Made by a program: the position numbers and the translations under genes | The notes under the pieces: generated by a model | The model's input: only the letters and a program-made list of their open reading frames with translations | Databases searched by the model: none | Told to the model about the DNA's origin: nothing | NCBI GenBank assembly: GCA_020466095.1 | Contig: CM035808.1 | Span: 44,613,793-44,677,792 of the forward strand | DNA length: 64,000 bases | Direction of reading: 5' to 3' | DNA from: Chlorops oryzae | Lineage: Eukaryota; Arthropoda; Insecta; Diptera; Chloropidae | Shown: piece by piece, positions 47,764 through 58,197 of the stretch | Layout: every line of letters starts with the position of its first letter | Position numbering within the stretch: position 1 is the first letter of the stretch

Positions 47764-49030
47764 AAGGAGATGGTGGGACTTTTAAAAAAATTTTGTTTAT
47801 TTTTTTCCGAGAAGGAATTTTGAGTAATTAAATTCAAAATCGGTAAATAACATATGCATATCAACTACTTGTTCTGCAAAGGGAATCATTCTGACTTTTC
47901 GGTTCTTGGGCCTTCCTTCCGTCCTTTTGCGTTGCCCTATTTCTCACAATTAGGTTTTGGAAATCTAAAACCAAAAATTTTTCATTTAAAAAAGGCGGAC
48001 TTCAAAGGAAATTTCCAAAAATAATAAAAAAATTTTTTTTCCCTCTTGGTTGGGTTCGGGAAACAAAAACCTTTTTAACTTTTTTTTTTTTTCCATAATC
48101 CCCTTTTAAATTTTTTTAAATTAATTTTTCTTTTAATTTCCTTTAAAAGACATTAACCATAATGGTTTATCTTCCTAAATACACCAACATATTACATCTC
48201 ATTCTCCTGAACACAAAATTTTTTGCTCTTCCTACTTAAAATTTTCCCCAAAAAGCTCTTAAATAAAAATCGAAAATGACTTATATTTCGAAATTCCCGA
48301 AAAATATTACTATTTTTAAAGATAAATTAGATAAAAAAATGCCTTTTAATTTAAAAGGAATAAACATGCACATTGGCAAAATGATTTTATTATTTAAGGT
48401 GGAATTGAGGAAACAAAAAGTCGGTTGATCAAACGGCCGTCAAATTTGCCAAAATTTGATTTAATTTAAATATTTTCCATTTTCAAATGGCCTCTTAAGT
48501 GTTTAAATAATTGATCAAGACCTCAAATTCGCAAAAATTTTAAAATTATTGAAGTTTCAGAACAAATGCTCAAGGGTTTAAAAAATAAACACTGGAAATT
48601 CCAAAAATTTATTTAATTTTAATTAAATTTAATGTTACTGTTTTTGGTTAAAATTACCTCCCATTCCGATTTTTCTTAAATTTTTTTTTTCTTGTTAATA
48701 TCTTGTAGCGTTTATGTAAATAGACGAAGAATATGTATAGGAATTCCGCTAAATAACGATTTTTTTGTGACAATTTAAAGTAATTCACTCGCAAATGTAT
48801 ATCATATCAGATTTAAAATCCACTGTTGCGTCACTTTTATTTACACTGAAAAATAATAAGAGAAAAGAATGAAAAGATTAGACAAAATATTCACAAAAAC
48901 GCATGATGTTGAATAGTAACAGGTTTTTATATAAGCTATTTAAAATTGACTTTATTTTTAATATGTTCCTAATATGTATTTTTTGGTTTTTATTTATTTT
49001 TTTTTATTTTCATATGTTTTGTTAATTTTC
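47764..49030 (+). repeat. Duplicated downstream block, copy A (degraded)
   Basis: Parallels 50672-52230 from GGAGATGGTGGG through GTTAATATCTTGTAGCG to GTTTTGTTAATTTTCTATTT. The last about 330 bp are nearly identical, but the first about 900 bp are much shorter than in copy B, with many missing bases and homopolymer-rich replacements. Non-coding. Confidence 0.65.
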
Positions 49031-49053
49031 TATTTAATAATTTTTTATTATAC

Positions 49054-49177
49054 CTTTTCCGAAGGAAAGGGTATATTAAGTTTGGCACGGTGTATGTAAC
49101 ATACCAAAGGAGTCGCGGTAGATATAGACATATATATATATTCTTGATCAGGGTGACAAGAGGAATCGATCTAGCCA

Positions 49178-49244
<67 letters not shown>

Positions 49245-49262
49245 GTCTGTCTGTCGGTCACA
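49054..49262 (+). mobile_element. DINE-1-like element fragment with (CTGT)n
   Basis: TATACC...GGTATA brackets a short stem (TTTCCGAAGGAAA). It is followed by the typical ATATATATATTCTTGATCAGGGTGAC and GATCTAGCCATGTCTGTC sequence and about 80 bp of CTGT repeat (49177-49258). This order is characteristic of the 5' region of fly DINE-1 elements; the rest of the element is absent. Confidence 0.6.
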
Positions 49263-49401
49263 CTTTAGTTTCTGTTATAATTTTTTAAATGTTTTTATCA
49301 GGGATTCACAATGAAAAATTGAAATTCAAAAAAAAATCTTTTCACTTTTTCCTAAAGGATGTTAAAAATTTCTAATGAGAAATTTTTATAATAAAAATTT
49401 A

Positions 49402-49720
49402 TATTTTGATTAGAGCGACAACGCAGCTTCTTGAAAAATTACTTCAAAATTAGGTATCAACTCGACATCCTCGGAAACGGTCGATGGCTCTTCAAATGGA
49501 ACGCAAATAAGACTGGTTCGTTGTATACATTTTTTTGAATAGTTCATTTCATTTAGGATCGATCTTTAATATCACTTCTCGCTTTTAGTCCTCAAATATT
49601 GATAATTCGCCACAATACCCACGTTCATGTGAAGGGGCACACGAATGATATTGTCTAATTCAAGTTCCCTCATTCAGTGCTACCATTTCTGTTTATCAAC
49701 GCCGAAAGATCAGGGTTAAA
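49402..49720 (+). pseudogene. Broken copy of FREP exons 3-4 (part)
   Basis: Matches 46707-47040, that is exon 3, the intron and the start of exon 4 of the fibrinogen-related gene, then stops being similar within the codons for the GGNW motif. The intron and both splice sites are copied, so it is not a retrocopy. Differences from the intact gene are almost all missing single bases (for example GACAACG for GACAAACG, GGCACACG for GGCACCCACG), which shift the reading frame several times. No signal exon or C-terminal half is present. This could be a decayed tandem duplicate or uncorrected sequence of the other haplotype. Confidence 0.75.
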
Positions 49721-50088
49721 TTGGCATGGACTTAACCAGGTAAATGTCGAAAGATCTGCATACTAATTTTTTCGTAGTCCCTACTTGGGCTGTGGGAAGT
49801 GGTTCAGAAGTTTCAAAAATCACGATTTTTAACGTTTTTCCTGGATAACTTTTTACTATACATCCCAGCTTATTGAAATTGGTGGTGTATAGTACTATGT
49901 AGACTTAAGCTTTCGCTGAAAAAATTGCGACATCGCTAAAACTATGGTCATCATCCTACACAATAGAAAAAAACACTTCTCTATTCTCATATCTGAATAC
50001 AAAAATTATTTTTTTGCTTCTTCTGATTGTGTATTTTGCCGCCAAATAAAGTCGTCATTATGGATAATATTGACCATGACCAACATTT
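49721..50088. other. Spacer, no gene seen
   Basis: Unique-looking AT-rich sequence between the FREP fragment and the tandem repeat. Confidence 0.4.
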
Positions 50089-50590
50089 CGCGAAATTCGC
50101 GAAAAATGATATTCAAACTATTTTGAATTGAGTATTCGCAGCTAAAACAAAATGTCCTTAAGGGTTAAAATTGATCAAGACACCATCCGCGAAATTCGCG
50201 AAAATTTGATTTTCACTATTTTGAAGTGAGTATTTCGCAGCTAAACTAAATTTCCTCTAAGGGTTAAATTTGATGACACTATCAGCGAAATTCGCAAAAT
50301 TGATTTTCACTATTTGAATTGAGTATTTCGCAGTAAACAAATGTCCTCTAAGGGTTAAATTTGATCAAGACCACCATCCGCGAAATTCGCGAAAACTGAT
50401 TTTCACTATTTTAATTGAGTATTTCGCAGTAAACAAATGTCCTCTAAGGGTTAAATTTGATCAAGACCACATCCGCGAAATTCGCGAAAATTTGAATTTT
50501 CACTATTGAATTGAGTATTTGCAGTAGAAGTTATTGTCCTCTAACGTTAAATTTGACATCACCACCATTCGCTAATATTGTTTTCTATTA
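50089..50590 (+). repeat. Tandem repeat, ~95-99 bp unit, 5-6 copies
   Basis: Each unit contains the near-palindrome CGCGAAATTCGCG, TTTTCACTATTTTGAATTGA, GTATTTCGCAG and GTCCTCTAAGGGTTAAATTT. Unit starts fall at about 50089, 50188, 50284, 50379 and 50474, with a degenerate last unit near 50570. Units differ mostly by one- or two-base gaps. Confidence 0.75.
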
Positions 50591-50671
50591 TCTGAGTTTT
50601 AGAACTATATTCAAGAAGATAAGGTTAATTTCAAGTACCAAACTCGAATTTGTAAGTATTTTTTATATTTA

Positions 50672-52230
50672 GGAGATGGTGGGCAAGCTTTCCTAAGTAA
50701 AAATTTTGTTTATTTTTTTCCGAATCTGCAAAATTTTCAGAGTAGAATACAATTTTCAAGACAATCGTGTTAAAAATAACGATTATGCAGCGCTCCAAAG
50801 CTAGCTTCTCGCATTCTGCACGTGCTCGTGGAAAAAACTTTAAATCGATTCTTGGGACAACATTCCATTCCGATCCTTTTGACGTTAAGCACACTATTTC
50901 TACACACAAATCGATAGGTACTGAAGAAGGATCTAAAAACCAAAAATGTTTTTCTATTTAAAAACAAGTCGCACTTCGTTTAGCGAAATTATCTAAAAAA
51001 TAAATAAAAAAGAATTTGTTTTAACTCTTGGTTGGTGCTACCTCGGGAAACAATAACCTTTTAATAGCATTTTAATTCTTTTATTTCCAATAATCCCTTC
51101 TCCCGTCAGGACTTATTTATCAAATTAATTTTTTCTTTTAATTTCCAAATATTTCTAAGACATTAAACCATAATGTTTATCTTCAATAAATACACCAACA
51201 TTATTCACATCGTCAAAAACTCTCCTGAACACAAGCCTCTTTTTCGGCGCTAAAACTCCCTACCATCACCATAAACAACCATTCATCCAACCTACAATCG
51301 CATCTTAAACTCAAAACCAATCGGAAAAAGTGACTTATATTTCAGATTTTCCCAGAAAAAATCATTACTATCTTTTGAAAGACTAAAATGAGATGAAAAA
51401 TATCGAACCTTTTGAACTTTAGTAGCGCAATAAATTTCTATGGCATACTCATTGGAGCAAATGATTTAATTATAATAAGCGTGCCCATTGAGGCATGACA
51501 AAAAAGATGCGCGATGTAGATCAAACGTTGACCGTCAATATTTGCCATCATTTCGATGAAAGAAAAAATCAAATATTTTCACATTTTTGGCACATGGCCT
51601 CGTTTAAGCAACATGTTTCCCCAACATAAATTGATCATGTTACTTCAGTTTCGTCTAAGAAATCTTGAAAAATTCATCGCAACGTCTTCATGAATTCATT
51701 CAATAGCTCGAATCTGGTTTAATTAACTAAAATGTTTGAAACATCAAAAGATCTTATCTAGAAAATTAACTTAAATCTAATGTTACCTGTTTTTTGTTGC
51801 AGTAAAACATGCGCTGATTTTATCGATGTCACCATCACGAACCTTTTTTTTTTTTTCTTTGTTGTTAATATCTTGTAGCGTTTATGTAAATAGACGAAGA
51901 ATATGTATAGGAATTCCGCTAAATAACGATTTTTTTGTGACAATTTAAAGTAATTCACTCGCAAATGTATATCATATCAGATTTAAAATCCACTGTTGCG
52001 TCACTTTTATTTACACTGAAAAATAATAAGAGAAAAGAATGAAAAGATTAGGTCAAAAATATTTACAAAAACGCAAATGATGTTGAATAGTAACAGGTTT
52101 TTATATAAGCTAATTAAAAATTGACTTTATTTTTTAATATGTTCCTAATTATGTATTTTTTGGTTTTTATTTATTTTTCTTTTTATTTTCATATGTTTTG
52201 TTAATTTTCTATTTATAATTTTACTTTTAC
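50672..52230 (+). repeat. Duplicated downstream block, copy B (longer)
   Basis: The fuller version of the 47764-49030 block. It has no supported gene. Short frames such as 50767-50961 (+) lack any other evidence. Confidence 0.65.
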
Positions 52231-52347
52231 ATTTATTTTTATTTGAACTTTTTTATTTATTTTATTTTGTTTATTTTTGTATTGTATTTTAATTTTAATT
52301 TATTCATTTTTTATATTTTTGTTAATTTTTAATTTGTTTATTTTTTA

Positions 52348-52506
52348 CAGTGTCTTCTCTTGTTGCGGACTCTCCTCTTAAGTGGACACCCCTCTTAAAC
52401 CGACACTTTTTGGGAATGCTCTAGTGTTCCTGATTCTCAAATAGTTTCCTCTTAAGCGGACATATTTTTCGGTCCTATTTGTGTCCGCTTAAACGAGAAT
52501 ACACTA
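52348..52506. mobile_element. pogo-like MITE, copy 2
   Basis: Left end CAGTGTCTTCTCTTGTTGCG and reverse-complemented right end TAGTGTATTCTCGTTTAAGC, flanked by TA on both sides (52346-52347, 52507-52508), as expected for Tc1/mariner/pogo insertion. The interior matches the element at 3546-3699. Non-coding. Confidence 0.6.
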
Positions 52507-52723
52507 TAATTGTTTTCTAATTTTTTGCCAGTTTTATTTTTTGAAATTTATTATATTTTTGGTTTTTAAAAAAACCTTTTTTATTCATTTTTAATTTTTT
52601 AAATAATTTTTGTTTACGTTTTGTTTATTTTATTATATTTTGGTTTTTGGTTTTTTTTTTTACTTTTTAAAATTTTCTAATTTTTAGTTTTTAACTTTTT
52701 ATATTATTTTATATTACTTTTTT

Positions 52724-52825
52724 TTAACCCTTTAACGCATTAGGGACGAATTTTTCCCCAAATGGAAGTTTAACGATTTATAGCAATGTGGCTACAGACT
52801 TGTCCCTTAGGCGTTAAAGGGTTAA
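52724..52825. mobile_element. 94-bp piggyBac-like MITE with TTAA target duplication
   Basis: TTAA at 52724-52727 and 52822-52825 flank a 94-bp unit. The left end CCCTTTAACGCATTAGGGAC and reverse-complemented right end CCCTTTAACGCCTAAGGGAC form a 20-bp inverted repeat with two mismatches. TTAA duplication and CCY termini are hallmarks of piggyBac elements. Confidence 0.6.
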
Positions 52826-52829
52826 AAGC

Positions 52830-54098
52830 TCTTTATGAGGCAATCCAAATCCTTATTTGAAACCAATCGCTAGAACAATGATTCCCAAGAAAGGCACATG
52901 TACCAACGCAGTCCAATTAAAAGCTAGCGTTTCCATCTACCTTTTATAGGTCTTTCCTGAACATTTCAACAATCCAGTGTGAGGCCAACATTAGAAACTA
53001 AAGTGACAATTCAAATACGACCAAAATACTTTTAAGTGTAGCAGAAAAAGCCAAAAGAGAGTTATGTACATATGTAGCTATGAATCTACCTTCAGCGAAC
53101 TTAATGAGCCCTTCTTAAATGAAAACAAATGGCACCGTCTGGAACATAAAACTTTATATGTATCATAAAAAAAGGGCCGTCGTATTGTTGCTGTTGTTGT
53201 TGTCGAAAAACGTCAACAAACTTAATTACTATTGTTGTTCACCTGTCAATTTGGTAGTTAACGCATAGTCCGACAACACACAACACACAGCACGGGCGAC
53301 CAACAAACAGGCCCAAAAGAAAACTTTAATTTTTGAAACTTGAATATGAAAGAGATTCGAAAATTGTTTCTTCTCCTTATGTGTGATAAAAATCACGAAA
53401 GTGGTAAAGGCGCCATCACATACACTTTCGGTGGATTATCGTTAGCACAGGTCATCATTTGGATCATTGCCGATGGCAAGTGTATTCTTTGGTATTTCGA
53501 AAAATGCATACATATGTATGTAGATAGATAGACTCACAAGCAGTTAAAGCATAACAAACCACGTGGGGTCCCCCCAAAATTCAAAGCGACATTTGAATTA
53601 TTTGACATTTGACTATTTTTATTTGATTCTATTTGGTATAAATCTTTGGGTTTTTGGATAGATGTGCCTTTAAGAACTGAAATCTGATGCATTTCGATTC
53701 AATTCGAAGGTGATAATTATCTTTAAAATGAATTTCAATAGAAAAGAGAAATCGTTGAAAGTTTTGTTTGTTGATTTATTACGTAGAAATCAAATAAGGT
53801 TGAAGCTTTCAAAAGATCAATTTTACTATTCCCGATACGGGGCCTTGGTGTGAATAAAATAAGGGAAGAGTGACAAAAAGATTTCGATTGTATTTAAGAT
53901 TGTCGAATAAATCCCAGTCGAAAAGTAATATTGGCTCTTTGAGCAGAGATTGAGAGAGACAGAGAGCGGACAGAAAAGAAGAAAAATCCTTTCGCAAATT
54001 CGTTATTATCGGCACGTGTTGGCTGTGATGACATTGATTACCGTGCCGATTTCCACTGACTCGTGAATGCACGTGATAGGCATGTATTTCAGAAAACG

Positions 54099-54133
<35 letters not shown>

Positions 54134-55125
54134 TTGAAGCTTGTGAAAATATTTATTTACGGAAAATGATGTCAATGATTTTCGCCCCAAAATTGAAGAA
54201 AGTCAAATTTTTCAGTTTAGGTAAGCAGTTCGTACGGATATATGAGGCGAGTAGCCGCACCCATAAAGTGAATGTGTGTGGTTGTTTCCTCCCCCCTTGG
54301 ATTATCGTTTGTAGACACATTCGGATTTGGAATATGACCCACAATGAACGTGCTTGCGTGCGTGCGTGCGTTCGTCCGACGTGCTGCATTCGGCCTTAAT
54401 TGCCATTGCCCAACTGAAGTTCTTTTCAGTTATTTGAGCTGCTGATATTATCAAAGAAGTTACGCCGAGACCACTTTCGCCTCTTCTCATCGCTCTCTTT
54501 TTACTTTTTTGCTTTTAATGACGCCATTCAGAAACGTGTTAATGAGATTCATATTCCGTGCACATCTTTTTAAATGAAGCAGGAAGGAAACACGGGACTA
54601 TAATAAGGGGAGAATAAATAAGTGAGTAAAATGAGCAAAATATGATATGAAAATGATACGCCACAAAGTCTACGTAGTCTTATCTTACGAATAAGGGATT
54701 TTCAATGAATCGGCTTATTAAGGGAATGCGGTGAAAGCAAACCACCCTCTCGGTTGAAATCCACAAGGATTACCTAATCTATAGAAAGCCAACACTTACG
54801 CACATCTGTCTCATTGCCGTTGCAAATTGTCCTGACGGCGAATCAAAAAACGTAGACGACAAATGCGAGAGAATTGCGTCGTGATGCTTTATTTTCTTTC
54901 GATTGTTTGCTCCGTAGATTGTCGCCTTGTCGCAATGGCGTGAAATCATTCGGGCAAGAAGAAAGTTAAGCGTACACACGTGTTCGAAAAGCTGCGTTTT
55001 ATGCTACTTTGCAAGGCAGACATCAGCTAATGAGCGTTCAAACACGTAAACTCTCACAATCAATCGAAACAATGCAATTACGTACGCACATACAATATGT
55101 ACACACATACTCCCATACATACCTG
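52830..55125. other. Intergenic DNA, no supported gene
   Basis: A poly(A) run of about 32 nt at 54100-54131 has no AATAAA close upstream. Short open frames (for example 53340-53531 +) have no domain or splice support. Confidence 0.45.
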
Positions 55126-55128
55126 CAC

Positions 55129-56391
55129 CCCAACAAACAATTTCGCTAAAAATAAGCTTTTTTAAAGCTTGTCAACTCAAGCCTAGGCTTACAATAAGTT
55201 TCCAAAACCTTTGAAGTTCGTTTTAAAAACATATCAGTATAAGCGAAAAACCAACGAAACGGCACCCCTTTTTATAAGCTTATCATTTTGTTTACAAAAC
55301 GTTTATTTTAAAGTTTTGTAGTGCTTGCAAAAGACATTTGGTAAGCTTATATTTTCCCTTTGAAAACTATATTTTTAAATGTTTTGTAATGCTTTCTAAA
55401 GGTTCTTTATATACGGTTGAAAATAACTTGTAAAAACGAACACTTCCTATTTACAAGAAAAGGTTTTGTAAGTGAGCTATTAAACGTTTTCCAAGCTAGC
55501 ACAAATTATTTTCTCCAAAAAAAAAAAAACAAACAAATTTTTCTTTAGCAAGCATTTATTACATTTTTATAAAACAAACATTTTAAAAAGGACCTTATTC
55601 TGGTTGAATGGTTGAAGTAGTCGTAGCAGTAGTCTTGTCAGCTTTAAGTTTTTGCCGATTTTTGGCAAATTGGAAAAACGATTTGGTTGCTCTCGCAAAT
55701 TCTTCGTCGGGTTTTTCAAATTTAATCCTGAAGGTATCTGAAATGCATAGAATGCTTTATTATTGCAAGTCTTAAAAAAATTTGGGAAACTTTGCTTACT
55801 TTTTATGGCCATTGCAACGTTGGTATCTTTTATTGACCTCTTGGAATCTGTTCCCCGCCAAGCAAATTTTTCCGCTAAAGTGTCGACATGAGCCTTTCAA
55901 CGATTTCTCTGCTCTCTCTTTTAATTGCCCTAGTTATCTTTTTAGACATTTTCTAATACTTACAGTAACAATTTTAATTATTTTTATAATTTTTAATTTT
56001 ATAACCTTTAATGCGCACGCGATGCTTGTCACTTCAAATTTCCTTATAAACTAAACAAGCGCAAGAGCAAAAGACTGCAATACTCGCGGTTTGTCAAAAA
56101 TCTTAAGAATTTGATTCACATAGCGGTGCTTTTTTTATAGCAGCAAGAAAAGCTTGTTAATGCTAGCAAAGCAAGCGTTTTATAAGCAATTGTAAATAGT
56201 TTATATTTAATGTTTATAAAAGATTTATTTTAGAGATATTTGTAAGCGATTTTTAAATGTGTGGATTTTAGAGTTACAAAACGTTTTTTATAAGGATTTT
56301 TGTAAGTTTTTATAAATCACTTATATATTATGCTTAAAAAAAGTTTTTTGAAACAATTTGTTGTCTAACATTTACACTTTGGTTTGTTGGG
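55129..56391. mobile_element. 1.26-kb TIR element carrying a DUF4806-like gene
   Basis: The left end CCCAACAAACAATTTCG and the reverse-complemented right end CCCAACAAACCAAAGTG share the first 10-11 bases. Both flanks are full of repeated words such as AAGCTTATA, GTTTTGTAA and TTTATAAA, in direct and inverted form. A gene fragment lies in the middle on the minus strand. No clean target duplication is visible, so the superfamily is undecided. Confidence 0.5.
55595..55949 (-). pseudogene. DUF4806-like protein gene, one frameshift
   Basis: Two exons on the minus strand, 55800-55949 and 55595-55737, with a 62-bp intron (GTAAGC...TTTCAG). The translation starts MSKKITRAIKRESREIVERL. After a one-base gap near 55876-55886 it continues LAEKFAWRGTDSKRSIKDTN, then across the intron to FRIKFEKPDEEFARATKSFF and QFAKNRQKLKAD, and ends TSTIQPE. 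The W-x-G...K pattern followed by an amphipathic helix and a final AKxR resembles the C-terminal part of the arthropod DUF4806 domain, which has no known biochemical function. The frame is broken once and upstream exons were not found. The gene lies inside an inverted-repeat element, so it may be element-borne. Assignment is by eye. Confidence 0.45.
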
Positions 56392-56807
56392 ACTGAACAC
56401 TTTTTCAGTATTAGAGCTTTTTGCAACAAATTAGTTTTTCACAAGTGTTTTCTTCTTTCCTGATGTATTCATCATCCGCGAATTAGAAGAAGAGTGCAAA
56501 ACTGGTAACAACACGTTATTTCCCCTTATAATTAACTGATTTTCAAGAAAACTTCGCGACTGCAAAAAAACTTACGCGCCACTTTCCCGTTTCGGCGGGA
56601 ATCTCATTTCGCGGTAGTGATGGGCAGCTTTCAGTGACTATCGATGTTATCGTTAACTATCGAAGAACATGACAACATGTTTTGGAACAAATTGTAAGTA
56701 GAGAAAGACGTGGGAAGAAAAGAGATGATTGTTTGTTGGATGTCCCGAAAAAATCTTTGTGTCTCTTTCTTTCTCATGCATTCAAATGGGATGTTTTCAA
56801 AACATGT
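56392..56807. other. Intergenic DNA with ATCGAT motifs
   Basis: Contains GACTATCGATGTTATCG and TAACTATCGAAG near 56636-56664, resembling DREF sites (TATCGATA). No exon was found on either side that these clearly serve. Confidence 0.35.
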
Positions 56808-56814
56808 TTCATAA

Positions 56815-56838
56815 GTGTGACCGGCGCGTAATCGATTT
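56815..56838 (+). promoter_or_regulatory. Candidate motif-1/DRE core promoter
   Basis: AAGTGTGACCGG is the reverse of a near-perfect fly core promoter motif 1 (YGGTCACACTR, 10 of 11), followed by TAATCGATTT, a DRE-like site. Such promoters usually drive broadly expressed genes without TATA boxes. A possible first exon starts 26 bp further on. Confidence 0.35.
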
Positions 56839-56863
56839 AGTCAAGTTGGTTTAAAAAGTCCGA

Positions 56864-57128
56864 ATGTCTGAGGGTGAGTTGTCAAAGAAAACAATTCGTT
56901 CGCGCTGATCGAATGAAAATCAAATTTCTCATGTTGATGTTAAAGTCGGCCCTCATATATGTATACTTTCCTTGGTGATTCGTGTTTAGACTGTTGATCG
57001 GAAACATCGATATTTTCTTTATAAAAGCTTTACGCAAAATAACGTCTTATGCAAAGCACCGGCTTGGTCGAACTTATCGGACAGATGAAAACTCGGTGGT
57101 AGCTGATACAGAAGTTACTAATCCATGA
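56864..57128 (+). CDS. Candidate very small two-exon gene
   Basis: The function is unknown. Exon 1 (56864-56873) is ATGTCTGAGG followed by an ideal donor GTGAGT. Exon 2 (57028-57128) follows TTTTCTTTATAAAAG. Joined in phase it gives 36 residues, starting MSEALRKITSYAKHRLGRTY and ending VADTEVTNP, then TGA. The intron would be 154 bp. Support is the good donor, matching phase and a motif-1/DRE promoter just upstream. The product is very short, and neither its family nor further exons were recognised, so a chance arrangement is quite possible. Confidence 0.25.
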
Positions 57129-57214
57129 AGACAGTCATGTGTTACATAATATATTAAAATATCGATGTCTCACAGATATGTATCCATTTGAGGGGGAGCG
57201 TGTCATCGTATGGA

Positions 57215-57351
57215 CCCGTTTACACGTACCGTGAACATCGTTCAACAAAACGCAGTTTGTTGGATAGAGGAGAGCGGGGAGAGGAATCTCCGCTCTCCTC
57301 TCTTCGACAAACGCCGAATTGTTAAACAATGTTGCCGTACGTGTAAACGGG
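57215..57351. mobile_element. 137-bp foldback (hairpin) MITE
   Basis: The two halves are inverted copies: left CCCGTTTACACGTACCGTGA, right arm (reversed) CCCGTTTACACGTACGGCAA, then both continue through AACATYGTTYAACAA, GTTTGT and GAGGAGAGCGG. The centre is at about 57284. The whole unit can fold into one long imperfect hairpin. No target duplication was found. Confidence 0.6.
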
Positions 57352-57387
57352 CGCTATCATTTCATTTTTAAAGTATCCAATTTGATA

Positions 57388-57629
57388 ATCATCGCCTCGA
57401 ATAACGTTGTAAGCGACAAATTTCAAATTTTTGGAAAATTGTGATGCCAGACAGTACGAACAAACTCAATTCACTTCTTTAATGTTCTGAATTGTTGAGA
57501 AATATCCAAGGGTTGACCAAATAAAAACACATTTTTGGTAGCTTAAGAGGCTAGAGTATTATTGAAAGTGAAAGTCAAAAAAATAGCATAAAAAAATTGG
57601 TCGCTTACAACGTTATTTGAGGCGATGAT
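57388..57629. mobile_element. 242-bp TIR element
   Basis: ATCATCGCCTCGAATAACGT plus TGTAAGCGAC at 57388-57417 reappears inverted at 57600-57629 with one difference (CTCAAATAA). The interior is AT-rich and non-coding. Target duplications are not clear. Confidence 0.55.
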
Positions 57630-57769
57630 TCAATTGTATCCAAAATGGCAACGCTGGTTTGGAGCATGATCTTCAAACCTTATGTGTAAAATAACAATTT
57701 TTGAACTTGTTCGAAAGGTAAATTAATTGTTAATACTTTCAGAAAACCATGATATCACCAGCTGTGATT

Positions 57770-57846
57770 GGGCGAATACTATCGATTTTCCTTACCATCG
57801 ATAGGTTGCAGCTTAAAGTTAGTGCTATTAGTGCGAGGTCACACGT
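57770..57846 (+). promoter_or_regulatory. Candidate DRE/motif-1 promoter-like cluster
   Basis: ACTATCGATT and CCATCGATAGG (DRE-like, 57779-57803) are followed by AGGTCACACGT (57835-57845), which keeps the GGTCACAC core of fly motif 1. No downstream exon could be supported, so this may be a decayed or distant promoter. Confidence 0.25.
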
Positions 57847-58197
57847 ACGAAACATTTTTCCCAATCATTTCAGTTGAATGCATAGAAAAGAAAGAGAAGC
57901 ATGGATTTTCACCGAACTTCTTTCATACGTCTTTCATATGTCTTAAATATTGGACTGTGACCAGGAATTTAATCTGCTTAGTTTTAGAGGGGAAACAAAG
58001 TTTTGCACCAAGAAAATTTTTTTGTTTGCATAATACAGATGATTATTAAAGAATTATCTATTAACAGGGAAATGCAGGGAATGATTTTTATAAGAAACCG
58101 GGGCATATATGGATATGCTGAAAATTTCTTGTTTTGAAACAATTATTACATTCATTAAATAAATTGAAACTGAAATCAGCAATGCAGTCCTAACATG
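57847..58197. other. Intergenic DNA, no gene seen
   Basis: Short unstructured frames only, before the left end of the TIR element at 58198. Confidence 0.4.
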
